Origin: Whalleya microplaca
Taxonomy: Eukaryota; Ascomycota; Sordariomycetes; Xylariales; Xylariaceae
Assembly: GCA_022497155.1 (NCBI GenBank)
Contig: MU385724.1
Location: 372,001-436,000, forward strand
Direction: 5' to 3'
Length of the DNA: 64,000 bases
Within the stretch, counting starts at the first letter, position 1. Each line of letters opens with the position of its first letter. The notes below the pieces were generated by a model, which worked only from the letters and a program-made list of their open reading frames with translations, was not told where the DNA came from and made no database searches. Below are positions 13,421 to 23,860 of this stretch, in pieces. The position numbers and the translations under genes are program-made.

Positions 13421-15054
13421 TTAAATTAAGTAAATATTTAAATAAAAACGGGCGTTACTAAAATAAAAGCTTAATATACGTTAAATATTATAATAAAAGC
13501 GATAATATTAATGCGCTATTAGGAAAGGGCACGCTACTAAAAAAGGCCGTAATATTATCCGGTTCGTTTTTTTATTTAAGGTCGGGGTTTTCCGGACGTA
13601 AGGCTAAGCGGATAAGCTTAAGGCAGGGTATATATAGCTCCCGGAATAATAAAAGAAAGCTAGCTAAAGCTGGAAAAAAAAAGCCCGAAAGTAAATATTC
13701 GTTCTTTTTTCTCTCGTTTTTTTCTCTATTAAATTTACTTTACTTTTTTACGCGCTTTTTTTAAATTTACTAATATAAATTACCGGTTTTAAAAAATGCT
13801 TATTTTCGATAATAACTCGGGAGCAGATATTATTAATAAAATATTTAATAGTTGTTAATAATAATATCGATAAATATTACTATAAGAAATTTTTGGAAAT
13901 ATATATATATAAAAGCAGACGGTATTTTCTTATAAAAGTTAAAGTAGCTAATAATTATATTCTATCGCTTGTATAAAATATAAAGACATACGGGTAAAAT
14001 TTTCCTTAAAATAACTTTAGTTATATAAACTAAAATATAATAATATATAAATAGCGTAAAAATATAGGTTATATATTAAATTAAATAGCCCGTTATTATT
14101 AATAGTTTAAAAAATATAGTATAATCTATATATAAAATACGTATATAAAAAGCGGTATATATAGCAGACTATATCTCGTTATTAAATAAGAAGCCCGATA
14201 TATTAGCAATTAAATATTACGGAATATCGGTAACTATATTACGTAATAATCGGCTTTTATACCTGTAATAGCTGGTTTAAAAAATCGATATATCGGCAAT
14301 ATTAAGCCGGCATAAAACTAAAACGTTATTATAGCGGACGTAAATATATATTTATTTAATTTTATAACGTTCGCTAATTATGCCTAAAAAAAACTTACCG
14401 GCTATTTTAGCTATCCCGGAAAACCTTATATTTATTAATAATATTTAGCGGTAATTATATCCTTATATTACGGAAGCTAATAAATCGCTTATAAACTATT
14501 AACGTTTTAAACTACTAATAAATAAGTAGCTTAAAAAGCCGATTTGCCGTAATTTAAGCTATTTTAAATAATATATATTAATAGCGAAAAGTATTATAAG
14601 AAAAACTATAAGAAGTGCTATCTAAAATACGTATTAAATATAGTATTAAGTTAGCTGCCTTTAATTCTTCCTCTATCCTTATAAGCTAGGTCGGCATAAA
14701 AATAGCCTGCTTGGCATAAAAAAATACATTATATAAAATAACGTATAAAAAAAAGAGCGATAAGAAATTGTTATTTATTATAATAGCCGCCTTTATTTTA
14801 ATAAAATATTTTTAGTTATATTTGCTATTTGCCTTATTATATAATAAAGCGAACTTTATTTTATAACGTTTTATAATAAATACCCTTTTATTTATTTAGG
14901 TAGTTTTAAATTAAAAATATATAGTCCTAATACTATAAGATATACGTAACCTCCTTAAATACGCTTTTACTTTAGACTATATTAAATAATGCCTTTCCGA
15001 ACCGTTACTAAAATTAGGGTAATTTTTATAAAATAAAGGGATATATAAATTAAT
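13421..15054. other. RIP-degraded DNA, no identifiable gene
   Basis: AT-rich sequence with stops in all frames. Scattered CG patches near 13,500-13,700 suggest decayed coding sequence that I could not assign. Confidence 0.6.
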
Positions 15055-15396
15055 TAGTTACCTTTTAATAATACCGGACATTATAACATTCCCCCGGATT
15101 ACTACCGTAAGTATATTTAACTCGTTATTAAAGTCTTTTTTTTATTTTAATAGTTTTATGCCTCTCCCTAACTATAGCAAGTAAGAAATAGTATATAAAT
15201 CTGACAAAAACCTACTTAAATTTTAATAACTTAAAATAATTAATATTGGGAGAGCCTTAATAAGTTATAGGTTTACCCGGCAAACAGGCCGGACCTTACG
15301 TAAGGGAGCCGTTTTTTATTATATTTAGGTAGTAAATTATATCTAACTATATATATAAGTTAATAATACTTTAAGGCGTATAAATATTAGAGGGAA
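15055..15396 (+). repeat. Direct repeat copy A (possible LTR)
   Basis: This is the first of two direct copies about 340 bp long. Shared landmarks include CTCGTTATTAAAG (15,121 here, 15,550 in copy B), an AACTATAGCA segment, a TATATAAA box and a region reading AACTTAAAATAA. The copies are separated by only about 95 bp, which is short for LTRs with an internal region. Tandem duplication or a solo-LTR pair is as likely. Differences look mainly like transitions plus a few small indels. Confidence 0.7.
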
Positions 15397-15489
15397 TTAC
15401 TTATTATATCGGGACTAAATAATATTCGGTCGCTCGGTTATTATATTAACGCTAATCGCGTACGGTTATTATATTAAAACTAACTATAT

Positions 15490-15840
15490 AATTACTTTCT
15501 AATAGTACCGGACGCTAGCAGTATTCCAGACTGCTATAAATATATCTAACTCGTTATTAAAGTTCTCTTTTTGCTTTAATAATTTTACGCCTCTCTTTAA
15601 CTATAGCAGATAAAAAGTAATATATAAACCTAATAAACCTGCTTAAATTCCGGTAACTTAAAATAACTAATATCAAAAAAGCCTTAGTAAATTACAGTGC
15701 CATTCGGCAGGCAGGTCGGGTTTTACGCGAGAGGCGTTTTTTCGGCTAAGCTATTTATATTATATCTAGGTAGCAAATTTAATATCTAGCTATATATATA
15801 AGTCGGTAATATCTTAAAATATATAAATATCGGGAGAATA
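15490..15840 (+). repeat. Direct repeat copy B (possible LTR)
   Basis: Second copy of the repeat at 15,055, with the same order of landmarks offset by about 429-435 bp. It retains more GC in its 3' half (CGGCAGGCAGGTCGGGTTTT) than copy A, so the two copies were hit unequally by RIP. No flanking target duplication was identified. Confidence 0.7.
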
Positions 15841-16890
15841 TAAGGCAGACTGTAATCGATTTAATGCATATTACTTAAGCTATATGTTTATAGGTTATTT
15901 TTAAAACCTAATAGCTTATTATATATTATAAATATTATAGCTACTATAAGTAATAACTTATAATCGCTATAATTTCGTAAATACTATTTTAATTTTTTTT
16001 TAAAATAATACTAAAAAAAAGCCACTATATATTGCTACCTTAGCTTATAATTAAGGTTATTTTTTCCGATAGCCTGGCTAGCGATATACGATTTATAAAT
16101 CTTAGAAAGTGGCACGAAATAAGAAAATCAAAAGGCAAAAAAAATTAGATAATAACTAAATTAATAAGGAGAATATATAATTATATCTCGGTTTAAATTA
16201 ATTAAATAATAATATATTATAATTTTCCTAGTTTAGCTACCTAAGTAAGATTTATAGCCGGTTATTATAAGATTTATAAATTCGATAATATAATATAACC
16301 TTATTAAAAATATTGGTAAAAATCTTTTCCCGCTATTTGTATTAAATAGAAAGTATTACATTTAAGCCAAAAAAAGGTAATAATAGTAAAAATATCCGGG
16401 AATAACGTAATATTTACTTTTATTACTTATTTTAAGCTAAAAAATAATAATTATTTAATAAAGGTTTAATTTAAAACTAAAGGATTTATTATAATATTTT
16501 TTATATATATTTAAATAAAGAAACTATATTTTATAATATTAAGCGACTGTTAATTAAACCCGGAATAAACTTCCGATACTTTAATTATTTAATATACCCC
16601 TTAGGGCAGCTTATTGTCGCTAGTTATTATATAACCCTATTTCTACCTATATTTTTATTATTATAATGCTTTTTTTTAATAATAGGTATATAAATAAGAT
16701 AAAATCTTCGTTTAACCGTTAGTCGGTAAAAGGATTTTCGGTCGGTATAAACGGAATTTTATTTTAAATCTCGGTATCTAATCCCGGCTACGGTATAGCC
16801 ACCTGGCTATAATAGCTACTTTATAGTGGCTGCTACTTATTTTTTCCCGCGCCTTATTAATATTACTATTAATTAAATATTAACGGGGTT
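15841..16890. other. RIP-degraded DNA, no identifiable gene
   Basis: AT-rich sequence with no recognised frame or repeat. It leads into the hairpin cluster that starts near 16,890. Confidence 0.6.
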
Positions 16891-16893
16891 AAG

Positions 16894-16978
16894 TTAAACG
16901 TTATCTTAATTAATTAGTAAATTACGAGCGATATTATTACTAACTAATATATTAATAGCTAGTTAAGATAACGCTTAA
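16894..16978. repeat. Inverted repeat (hairpin), about 24-bp arms
   Basis: The left arm at 16,894-16,919 contains CGTTATCTTAATTAATTAG. The right arm at 16,951-16,978 has its reverse complement with a few transition differences (core TTAAGATAACG). The arms are separated by about 30 bp of AT-rich DNA. It could be a short palindromic transposon end or a subterminal hairpin. Confidence 0.7.
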
Positions 16979-17127
16979 TAATAGGGAGAACGGGTAATCT
17001 TATAATTTACTGTTTTAAACCCTATCGTTCGTCCCGTTTTCCCGAAGGAAAAATAAAAATATAAGAACGGTAGAACGATAAAGCCTAAAACGGCAAACCG
17101 ACCGCCTTTAGGTTTAGCTTTTAATAT

Positions 17128-17229
17128 AAGCACTTAATAATAATGATAAAGCCGTAAAATAGTGGTTAAAAAATAACTTTTCCCGCTTATTGCCGTTTTA
17201 TAGCTTTAGCAATATTATTAGGCGCTTGT
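17128..17229. repeat. Inverted repeat, about 35-bp imperfect arms
   Basis: The left arm at 17,128-17,160 reads AAGCACTTAATAATAATGA and continues into AAAGCCGTAAAA. The right arm at 17,190-17,229 carries the reverse complement with several mismatches (GCTTTAGCAATATTATTAGG). It belongs to the same cluster as the neighbouring hairpins. Confidence 0.6.
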
Positions 17230-17258
17230 ATTTTTTAAGACTAAAAATTATAGCCGGA

Positions 17259-17719
17259 TTATTCGGTAGTAAACTTTTAACCGAACGGGCAGTAGTTTAT
17301 TCCGTTCGGTAGGAGCTTAAAATAACCTAAATAGTCGGGTTTTTTTTTCGACTTCTATAAGAATTTTTAACCGAGTTTTAATTATAGGAGATTTCGGTAG
17401 GAACTTTTATAAATCCCCGAGCTTAGGGGTTTTTAATAATAATAATAAATTGTCTTATTGCTAAAAGCCCGTAAGGGGGAGATTTTTGGTCCGCTTACGA
17501 GGCTAGGCTTTATAAAGTATAAATAGACTAAAGTTTTTATACTATTTATTAAATTTTCGGTTCCCGACCGAACGATAGTAAACCAGTTGTTCGGTAGAAA
17601 TACGAGATAACTAATTTAAGCCCGGAAAAAGGAAAAAAAGAGTAAAAAACGTAATAGATTATTTATTCGGTAATAGCCTTTTAACCGAACGGCGGTAAAC
17701 CGACTGTTTGGTGGGAGCT
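17259..17719 (+). repeat. Four-copy ACCGAAC/GTTCGGT hairpin motif
   Basis: A short element, TTTTAACCGAACGG, then 12-13 variable bases, then GTTCGGTAGGAGC, recurs at about 17,259-17,315, 17,373-17,405, 17,564-17,606 and 17,665-17,719. The ACCGAAC and GTTCGGT halves are inverted repeats, so each copy can form a hairpin. The second copy has lost part of its left half. Repeated subterminal motifs of this kind are known as transposase-binding sites in several DNA transposon families. No transposase is visible nearby, so that role is inference. Confidence 0.65.
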
Positions 17720-18359
17720 AGCGATAATAAAATAATATAGCGGCTTATTAGAGGTAGCCCGAAAGCCGGTTTTTTTATAACTAGCTTACTAATTTCCCCT
17801 GCCTATAGATCGTTATTTTACTAGAGCTCGCTTTATCGGAATTAAGAATAATATTTAGTCTAGTTAATTAGCGGCTTTAATAGGTTAATAATCCGGCTTT
17901 ATTAATAGTTATTAAGGGTTAAGCTATAAGTAGTATTCCTAAAGTATATATTCCGTGTAAAAAATTAATAAAAAATAAAAAAAAATACTTAAGGGTATAA
18001 AAAATGTAATTTTCTTAATAAAATCGATAATTTTAGTATAGTATTAAAGAATTATTAATAAATAAAAATATAAAGGTATATAAGAATTATTGTTAGATTA
18101 TTATTAATAGTTAAAATAAAGCGTTATAAAATTAGAGATAGGGCACTTTTAAAAGATTATATAAAAATTTAGTAAAATTCCTTTTTAAAAAAGCGTTTAG
18201 TTTTTCTTTAATCTAAAAAAAGGTTAGTTATTAAGCTTTCCGTACTTAATTTAATTAATTCCGTAGCAGAACTTCTTATTAAGAAAGCGCTTAGTTTATA
18301 TCCGCCTTAAAAAAATATTAAATATTAAGCCTTTTTAGCCTAATCTAACGGATCCTTAT

Positions 18360-19340
18360 ATAGCTAATCTAACGCCTCTTACTGCTCGATTTCTTTTAAA
18401 TTTAATATATCTTTAAATCGTTCGAAGGCTTATCGAGATAAGGCTTTTATAAAACTGTCGGCAGGCATTATAATAAAAGCTATAATTTAAAGCTTAAAAA
18501 TATATCAATTTAGTAATAATTTTTTAGGCCCTTTAAGGGTACTTATTATTCTAAGTTTTAATTTAAGTCTAAAGTTCGGCGATAGGTTTTTATAAACCTG
18601 CTGCTATAGTATATATTCCTAATACATATTTAATTTGTTGCCGATATAGCTGCCGTTTGGTAATTATACCTTTTATTAAGTAATTATATATTCTAATAAT
18701 ATTAAATAATATTTAATAGTATCTACTATATATATTTATATAATATTCCTATATTTCGTATTACTTTTAATAGGTTTTAGCTTTAATAGCTATATAATAA
18801 TACCGATATAATATAGTCGGGTGAAAAGCTATTGGTTTTTATATATTACTAAATAAATTACTTATAGGTTATTATAATAAAGCTTTAAAATATTAAAATA
18901 TAAGGTTAATAAAGCTTAGATTAACTTAAGGTTTAGCTATTTTAAAGTGGCAAATAGCCTGTTATATATATAATATTATTATTTATACTTTATATTATAC
19001 TAGTCCTTAACTTTTAATTTAATACAAAGGCTTTTTAAGGTCTAGGGAAATGTTTTTTATAAATTATTCGAACGTATTTATCTCGAGCTATATATTTTAA
19101 AGCTAATACCTTTATTCCGGCTATTAATATTATAATTATATTTTAAAGTCCTGCTTTTTATAATATTACTTTTCCGAACAATATTAAGATATATCCCTAT
19201 AATAATCTTTTTGTCGCTTTATTATTAGCAAAAAAAATATTATTAGCTATTACTAAGGCTTCCTTATACTTTTTATTAAATTTTAAAGATAGGAATCTCG
19301 TAAAATATAAGTATCGGATTATCTGATCTGCTACTTTATA
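18360..19340 (-). pseudogene. Ty1/copia-like pol C-terminal remnant
   Basis: The minus strand at about 18,370-18,480 reads MPADSFIKALSR, a stop, then AFERFKDILNL. This matches the end of Ty1/copia RNase H, which carries a P-A-D-x-x-T-K-x-L-x-R motif. Further upstream (about 18,990-19,060) a frame reads KPLY, stop, IKS, stop, GLV, stop, YKV, resembling the reverse-transcriptase segment around LYG(L/I)...WY. Between them is a TR-rich segment like the TRPD region. All frames are riddled with TAA/TAG, consistent with RIP. The element is cut at 19,345 by the LTR element; I could not find its N-terminal part on the far side. The family call rests mainly on the C-terminal motif. Confidence 0.55.
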
Positions 19341-19344
19341 ATAA

Positions 19345-19655
19345 TGTCTTGGGACAGGGTGTCAGGGTGAATCGAAAGTGAGATATTAAGTTAAAATGAG
19401 TGTATATTAGCTGCCAAAGCTGTATATATATGACTATTTGATTATCTAGTGATATCTGTAGTTATAAAAAAGTGAAGGAGATGTGAGGGAAAAGGTCAGC
19501 TAAATATAGGTATGTGATTTACTGTAAATTGCCCTGTGGAGTGCCTTGTGGATACCCTGTGGAGTGCCCTGTGGAGTGCCCTGTGACGTGGCTCCAGGGG
19601 GCTTCTAGTGGCTTCCAAGCTGCTGTTACTACCCGTAATCCCCTGCCCCATTACA
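19345..19655 (+). repeat. Left LTR (311 bp)
   Basis: Begins TGTCTTGGGACAGGG and ends CCCTGCCCCATTACA. Its 3' part carries about five imperfect 11-12-bp repeats of the type CCCTGTGGAGTG (about 19,538-19,590). Its 5' half keeps more G and C than the right LTR, so it was hit less by RIP. Confidence 0.85.
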
Positions 19656-19795
19656 TTCCTCCCTGATTTTTTAGCTAGCGTCTACGCAGCTGAAAAATCT
19701 GAAAAAAAAAAAAAAAAAAAAGAAAAATGAAAACATGCCCTACACTTAAATGCCTGACCTTCAGATCTGAAAAAAAAATTTTCACCCCAGGGACC

Positions 19796-20275
19796 TCAGG
19801 GTAACAGGTCAGATAGCCACAGCTATTAGCAGCAGCAGCAGCAGCAGTAGGTCAGGTAACAACAGGTCAGCTAGCCACAGCTAGCAGCAGCAGCAGGTCA
19901 GGTCAGGTGACAACAGGTTAGCTAACCACAGCTAGCCACGGCTTTCAACAGGTCAGATAGTCACAGCTATCAGCAGCAGCAGGTCAGGTCAGGTGACCAT
20001 AGCTTACAGCAGATCAGCAGCAGTAGGTCAGGTGACAGCAGGTAACAATAGGTCAGCTAGCCATAGCTAGCCACGGCTTTTAACAGGTCAGATAGCCACA
20101 GCTATCAGCAGCAGCAGGTCAGGTCAGGTGTCCTCCCTGTAAGCCTCCCTAGCAGCTGACAGCAGGTGACAGCAGGTCAGCAGGTGACAGCAGGTCAGCA
20201 GGTAACAGCAGGTCAGCTAGCCATAGCTATCAGCAGCAGCAGCAGCAGCAGCAGCTAACAGCCTCCCTTGCTACT
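19796..20275 (+). repeat. CAG / GGTCAGGTGACA repeat field
   Basis: Irregular tandem array of short units: (AGC)n or (CAG)n runs alternate with AACAGGTCAGATAGCCACAG-like and GGTCAGGTCAGGTGAC segments, giving a higher-order pattern of roughly 50-90 bp. It is almost free of RIP damage although it lies inside a repeat, contains many CpA steps and neighbours strongly mutated DNA. No open frame of note crosses it. Confidence 0.8.
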
Positions 20276-20279
20276 AAAA

Positions 20280-20540
20280 GTGGCATTCAAGTGATAAGGT
20301 ATATTAGGGTATGTAAAAAGTGTTATCCGATATCGTCGTCCATACAAATTGTATACGTGTCAATAGCTGGCTACATCTAGCCACATACTAATAGCACAAT
20401 CAGCTTGTCACCGTTACCTATATAAAAATGGACAAGTTTATATACAAAAACATACGGTCTAGTGTCTCTGGTGTTATCGCGTTCTGTATTCCTAGTATAT
20501 AAAAAAAAGAAAATTCGTAAATCGTGGGTAATAAGTAACG
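20280..20540 (+). promoter_or_regulatory. Promoter-like segment inside LTR element
   Basis: Unmutated unique-looking DNA with a TATA-type box (CTATATAAAA, 20,419-20,428) and no frame. It starts near a TGTTATCCG (20,319) that could be the start of an older solo LTR, but I could not find a matching end or target duplication. Below about 20,540 the sequence reverts to RIP-type AT-rich DNA up to the right LTR. Confidence 0.3.
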
Positions 20541-20804
20541 TAAATGTAATATGAATAAAAGCAGCTGGCTATTGATTATATGGCTTAGTTCGATTTATAT
20601 AAGAGACAGGTAGCTATCGGACGAAATAAAATAATCCGCGTGCGATTTATCGGATAAAAATAAAGTAAGCTCGACAGTAAATATACTTTAAGTAGCTATT
20701 ACTAGTAAATTTTATACTTCCGTAACTTATGGTATAAAAAAGGACTATTTTACTCGATTGATTAAAAGGCAAGGAAGTTAAGGCCTGTTCGGGGGTAAGC
20801 CAAA

Positions 20805-21115
20805 TGTTTTAGGATAAGGTATTAGGGTGAATCGAAAGTGAGATATCAAGTTAAAATAAATATATATTAGCTGCCAGAGCTATATATATATAACTATCTG
20901 ATTATTTAATGATATTTATAGTTATAAAAAAGTAAAGGAGATGTAAGGGAAAAGGTTAGCTAAATATAGGTATGTGATCTACTGTAAATTGCCCTGTGGA
21001 GTGCCCTGTGGATACCTTGTGGAGTGCCCTGTGGAGTGCCCTGTGACGTGGCTCCAGGGGGCTTTTAGTGGCTTCCAAGCTGCTGTCACTACCCGTAATC
21101 CCCTGCCCCATTACA
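20805..21115 (+). repeat. Right LTR (311 bp)
   Basis: Begins TGTTTTAGGATAAGG and ends CCCTGCCCCATTACA. It has the same length as the left LTR. The first 200 bp carry most of the C-to-T and G-to-A changes, while the last 110 bp are nearly identical to the left copy. It is preceded by a purine-containing stretch (GTTCGGGGGTAAGCCAAA) that could be the polypurine tract. Confidence 0.85.
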
Positions 21116-21119
21116 ATAA

Positions 21120-21660
21120 ATAATCGATAAATTAGTCAGATATTGGGATAACTATGCTGCTACTTTCGTAACGTTTGGCTTAACAGTTATAACGGCGTAT
21201 AAGATCGACTTAACCTTTATTTAGTATAAGTAAATCGAGCTTTTGGAAACTTATCTATCGTTTTTCTCGAAAGAAAATAAAGTATAGCCGAAATTTTATA
21301 ATGTTTAGCCTATTTTTCGCTAGAAACAAATAATCGACTACAGGAGTTTATAATACGCTTTTGTAATTAGGTTTTTTAATTTGCTATTAATAAAATAGCG
21401 TAATATAAGGTTCTCGATTTTATTAAAAATGTCGGCCGATAGCTGAGCTATTTGGATTCTCGAATGTAAGCTATTCTTAAAGTAATCGAGCGCTAAAAAT
21501 CTTTAGAAGCTGTTCGATAATTATATCGGCTTAGCTAATTAATAGGCGCTAATAAACGGCAGGACTTTATTATTTAATTCGGAAAGTATATCGTTAACTA
21601 AAATATATCCCTAATATTTAAGTATAACTAAAAAACCGATCTTTTTTTTATAGCCTTATT
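21120..21660. other. RIP-degraded DNA between two insertions
   Basis: AT-rich host DNA into which both the LTR element (left) and the pogo element (right) inserted. Both strands show long partly open frames with only TAA/TAG interruptions, and similar frames continue on the plus strand past 23,914. The pogo element therefore probably split an already decayed transposon. No family could be assigned. Confidence 0.5.
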
Positions 21661-21661
21661 A

Positions 21662-21712
21662 CCATACAGCACCCCACCCCGGACAGCCCTTAACGCCGGG
21701 ACCGCAAAAAAA
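21662..21712 (+). repeat. Left TIR of pogo element (51 bp)
   Basis: Starts CCATACAGCACCCCACCCCG and ends in ACCGC followed by an A-run. It matches the reverse complement of 23,861-23,911 at 50 of 51 positions. The outer TA is the duplicated target. Confidence 0.95.
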
Positions 21713-21961
21713 ACCGAGCTTCCACACAAACCCTTCAACTTCACTTATACGAAACAAAGCCACGTTTTAAATTAAAACACTACTGTTTCAAAAATTGTAT
21801 CATTTATTAATTAATATATAGTCTATAATTTTTTCGTACTGATTGGAATTTTTTTTAGTAGTGATTTCGCGAAATAAAATATATATAAAATTAGACTTTC
21901 AACCTTTCCACAACTTTCGTCCTCCTTTATCTATAACTTAACATAACCACTCCTTTTTACA

Positions 21962-23758
21962 ATGCCTTTTTATTCAAAGGATAAAATAGCTAATGCCATA
22001 CTAGATATTATCGATAATAGCCTTTTAATCCGTCGATCCTCCGGCGTACACAACATTCCTCAATCTACCCTCTCCGCACGCCTTTCTGGCAAAGTATCAG
22101 CTACAGACATCATCTAGAAAACAAGATTAACGAAAAAACAGGAATATACGCTGGCCAAGTGGATATTATACCAGGAAATACTTGGATTTACACCTAGCCA
22201 CAGTATTATACAGTCTATTACCTAAGATTTCTCAAACCTTAACAGTAATTCTACTCCCGTCGGCAGGCATTAAATTAAAGCCTTTAAAAAGCGTAATCCT
22301 TCGATTTACATTAAAATTAGGCGTAGAACTAAAGTAGCACGCTTTAATTACTTTACTCCAAAAGCCGTCAACTGGTTTTTTGATATTAGGGAGTATCAAT
22401 ATAAGTTTATACGCCCTAAACTTACATATAACGTTAACGAAAGGGGACTAATGATTAGCTACAGTTTAATACCAAAAAATAACGTTTCAGAACTTAAAAA
22501 CTAATAAAATTAACAAGAATCGATAAATTAGTACTTAGCAGCTTTATAACGCGTAAAACTAGCTTAAAAAGCCCACAAACGCGTGCCTAAACCTCTTTTA
22601 TCGAATATATTAACGCAACAGGTAAAGCTATCAATCCAGCCATTATTTTCAAAGAAAAAGAGCTTCAAGCAGCTTGGTTCCTTACTAAATTTTATAATAT
22701 ATCTGATTGGCATTTTATTTACTCGCCAAAAAAGTGGTCTAATAATAAGATTGCTATAAAATAACTAAAGAATATATATATTCCTTAAACCGATTATATA
22801 AAAGAATATAATAACAAACTACGCTTATTAATCTTTAATAGCCACGGAAGCCATACGTCTATAAGTTATTTTCAATTTCCTATCGATTCCAGTTAGTTTC
22901 TAATTTTTCTGATTTCTTTTGAATTTTTTACGGCTATATATTAATATACCCTTATTATAAGACAAATTTATAAAAGAGTGTTTTACTAATAACATCTTCC
23001 TTTATTTCCTCCCTACACATACCTCTCACAGCCTCCAGCCTTTAGATAATAGCCCTTTTAACTCTCTAAAGGCACATTATCGTAAATATCTGGCTCAGAT
23101 AACATCCTCAACTAATACTTTGCCTATTAATAAATTAAATTTCCTACGTTATTACGCCAAAGCCCGATAGTCTACATTAATAAAATAAAACATCCAGGCC
23201 GGCTTCAGAGTCACAGGAAACTAGCCAATCAACCGTAATAAGGCTCTCTCTCATAAAGAAATTCAGCAGGATAAAATTCCTATTAAAAGGTGCAAATCTC
23301 CTAATATCGAAGGCAAAGAATTAACGGCCCTTAAGAAAAATCTCAAAACACCTACTACACGCCGCCAACTACAAAATATTACTCACCTTCATTCCCCACA
23401 AACCCGTAATACCCTCAGGAAGCTTTCTAAGGCTTTTGTTAAAACTAGGTCTGAAATCAGGCTTAAAAACAAGCAAATCAGCAACCTTAAGGCTCAAATC
23501 GAGCGTCTTCGCCCTAAGAAGCGCCGTAAGATCCCTAATCCAAATCGCCGCTTTATAAGTCTTAAGAAAATCCTCTTACAGCAAAAGAGATCCGGTAAGG
23601 CATTAAGATCAGCTTTAAAGCCGGTAGTTATAAAAGAAAACGTAAATAAAGAAGTAAATGAGGAGGTAGATAAGAAAGACGAAATTTAAGCCATTTCACT
23701 ACCTAAATATAGCCGATCGGGAAGGTCTATTAAAATGCCAGCTAGGCTGTACAAATAA
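21962..23758 (+). pseudogene. pogo-family transposase, RIP-broken
   Basis: Cut-and-paste transposase with an N-terminal Psq/CENP-B type helix-turn-helix region, a Tc5/CENP-B DNA-binding region and a DDE_1 catalytic core. The best model starts at ATG 21,962 and has two introns: about 22,464-22,531 (68 nt, inferred from frame and expected spacing) and 22,892-22,961 (70 nt, GTTAGT...AG, well supported by frame). It would encode about 552 codons. In-frame stops occur at 22,115, 22,223, 22,271, 22,588, 22,762, 22,786, 23,168, 23,186, 23,222 and 23,687, all explicable as RIP of Gln or Trp codons. The first two catalytic Asp are now Asn (NVNERG at 22,436; LIFNSHGSH at 22,837), while the third (LQPLD) is kept. 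The C-terminus is basic (RSGRSIKMPARLYK). Not functional. Confidence 0.9.
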
Positions 23759-23860
23759 GCTTAAAAAACGCTGCAGAACAGTATATTTTATATATTATTA
23801 TTATTTTTCCTTATTTAGTTACAGATTTTACTATTACAGGTATTTATATATAAAGCTTCA

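Larger units (their letters stand above)
19345..21115 (+). mobile_element. Non-coding LTR retroelement (TRIM-like)
   Basis: Two direct repeats of exactly 311 bp (19,345-19,655 and 20,805-21,115) start with TGT and end with ACA. They flank a 1,149-bp interior, and the whole 1,771 bp is bordered by ATAA on both sides (19,341-19,344 and 21,116-21,119). By my count the LTRs differ at about 26 positions, all transitions, so RIP rather than ordinary decay separates them. The interior has no Gag or Pol frame. It holds A-runs, a long CAG/GGTCA-rich repeat field and an AT-rich right end. I see no clear tRNA primer-binding site. This fits a small non-autonomous LTR element that relied on enzymes of another family. 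The reading orientation is arbitrary. Confidence 0.8.
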
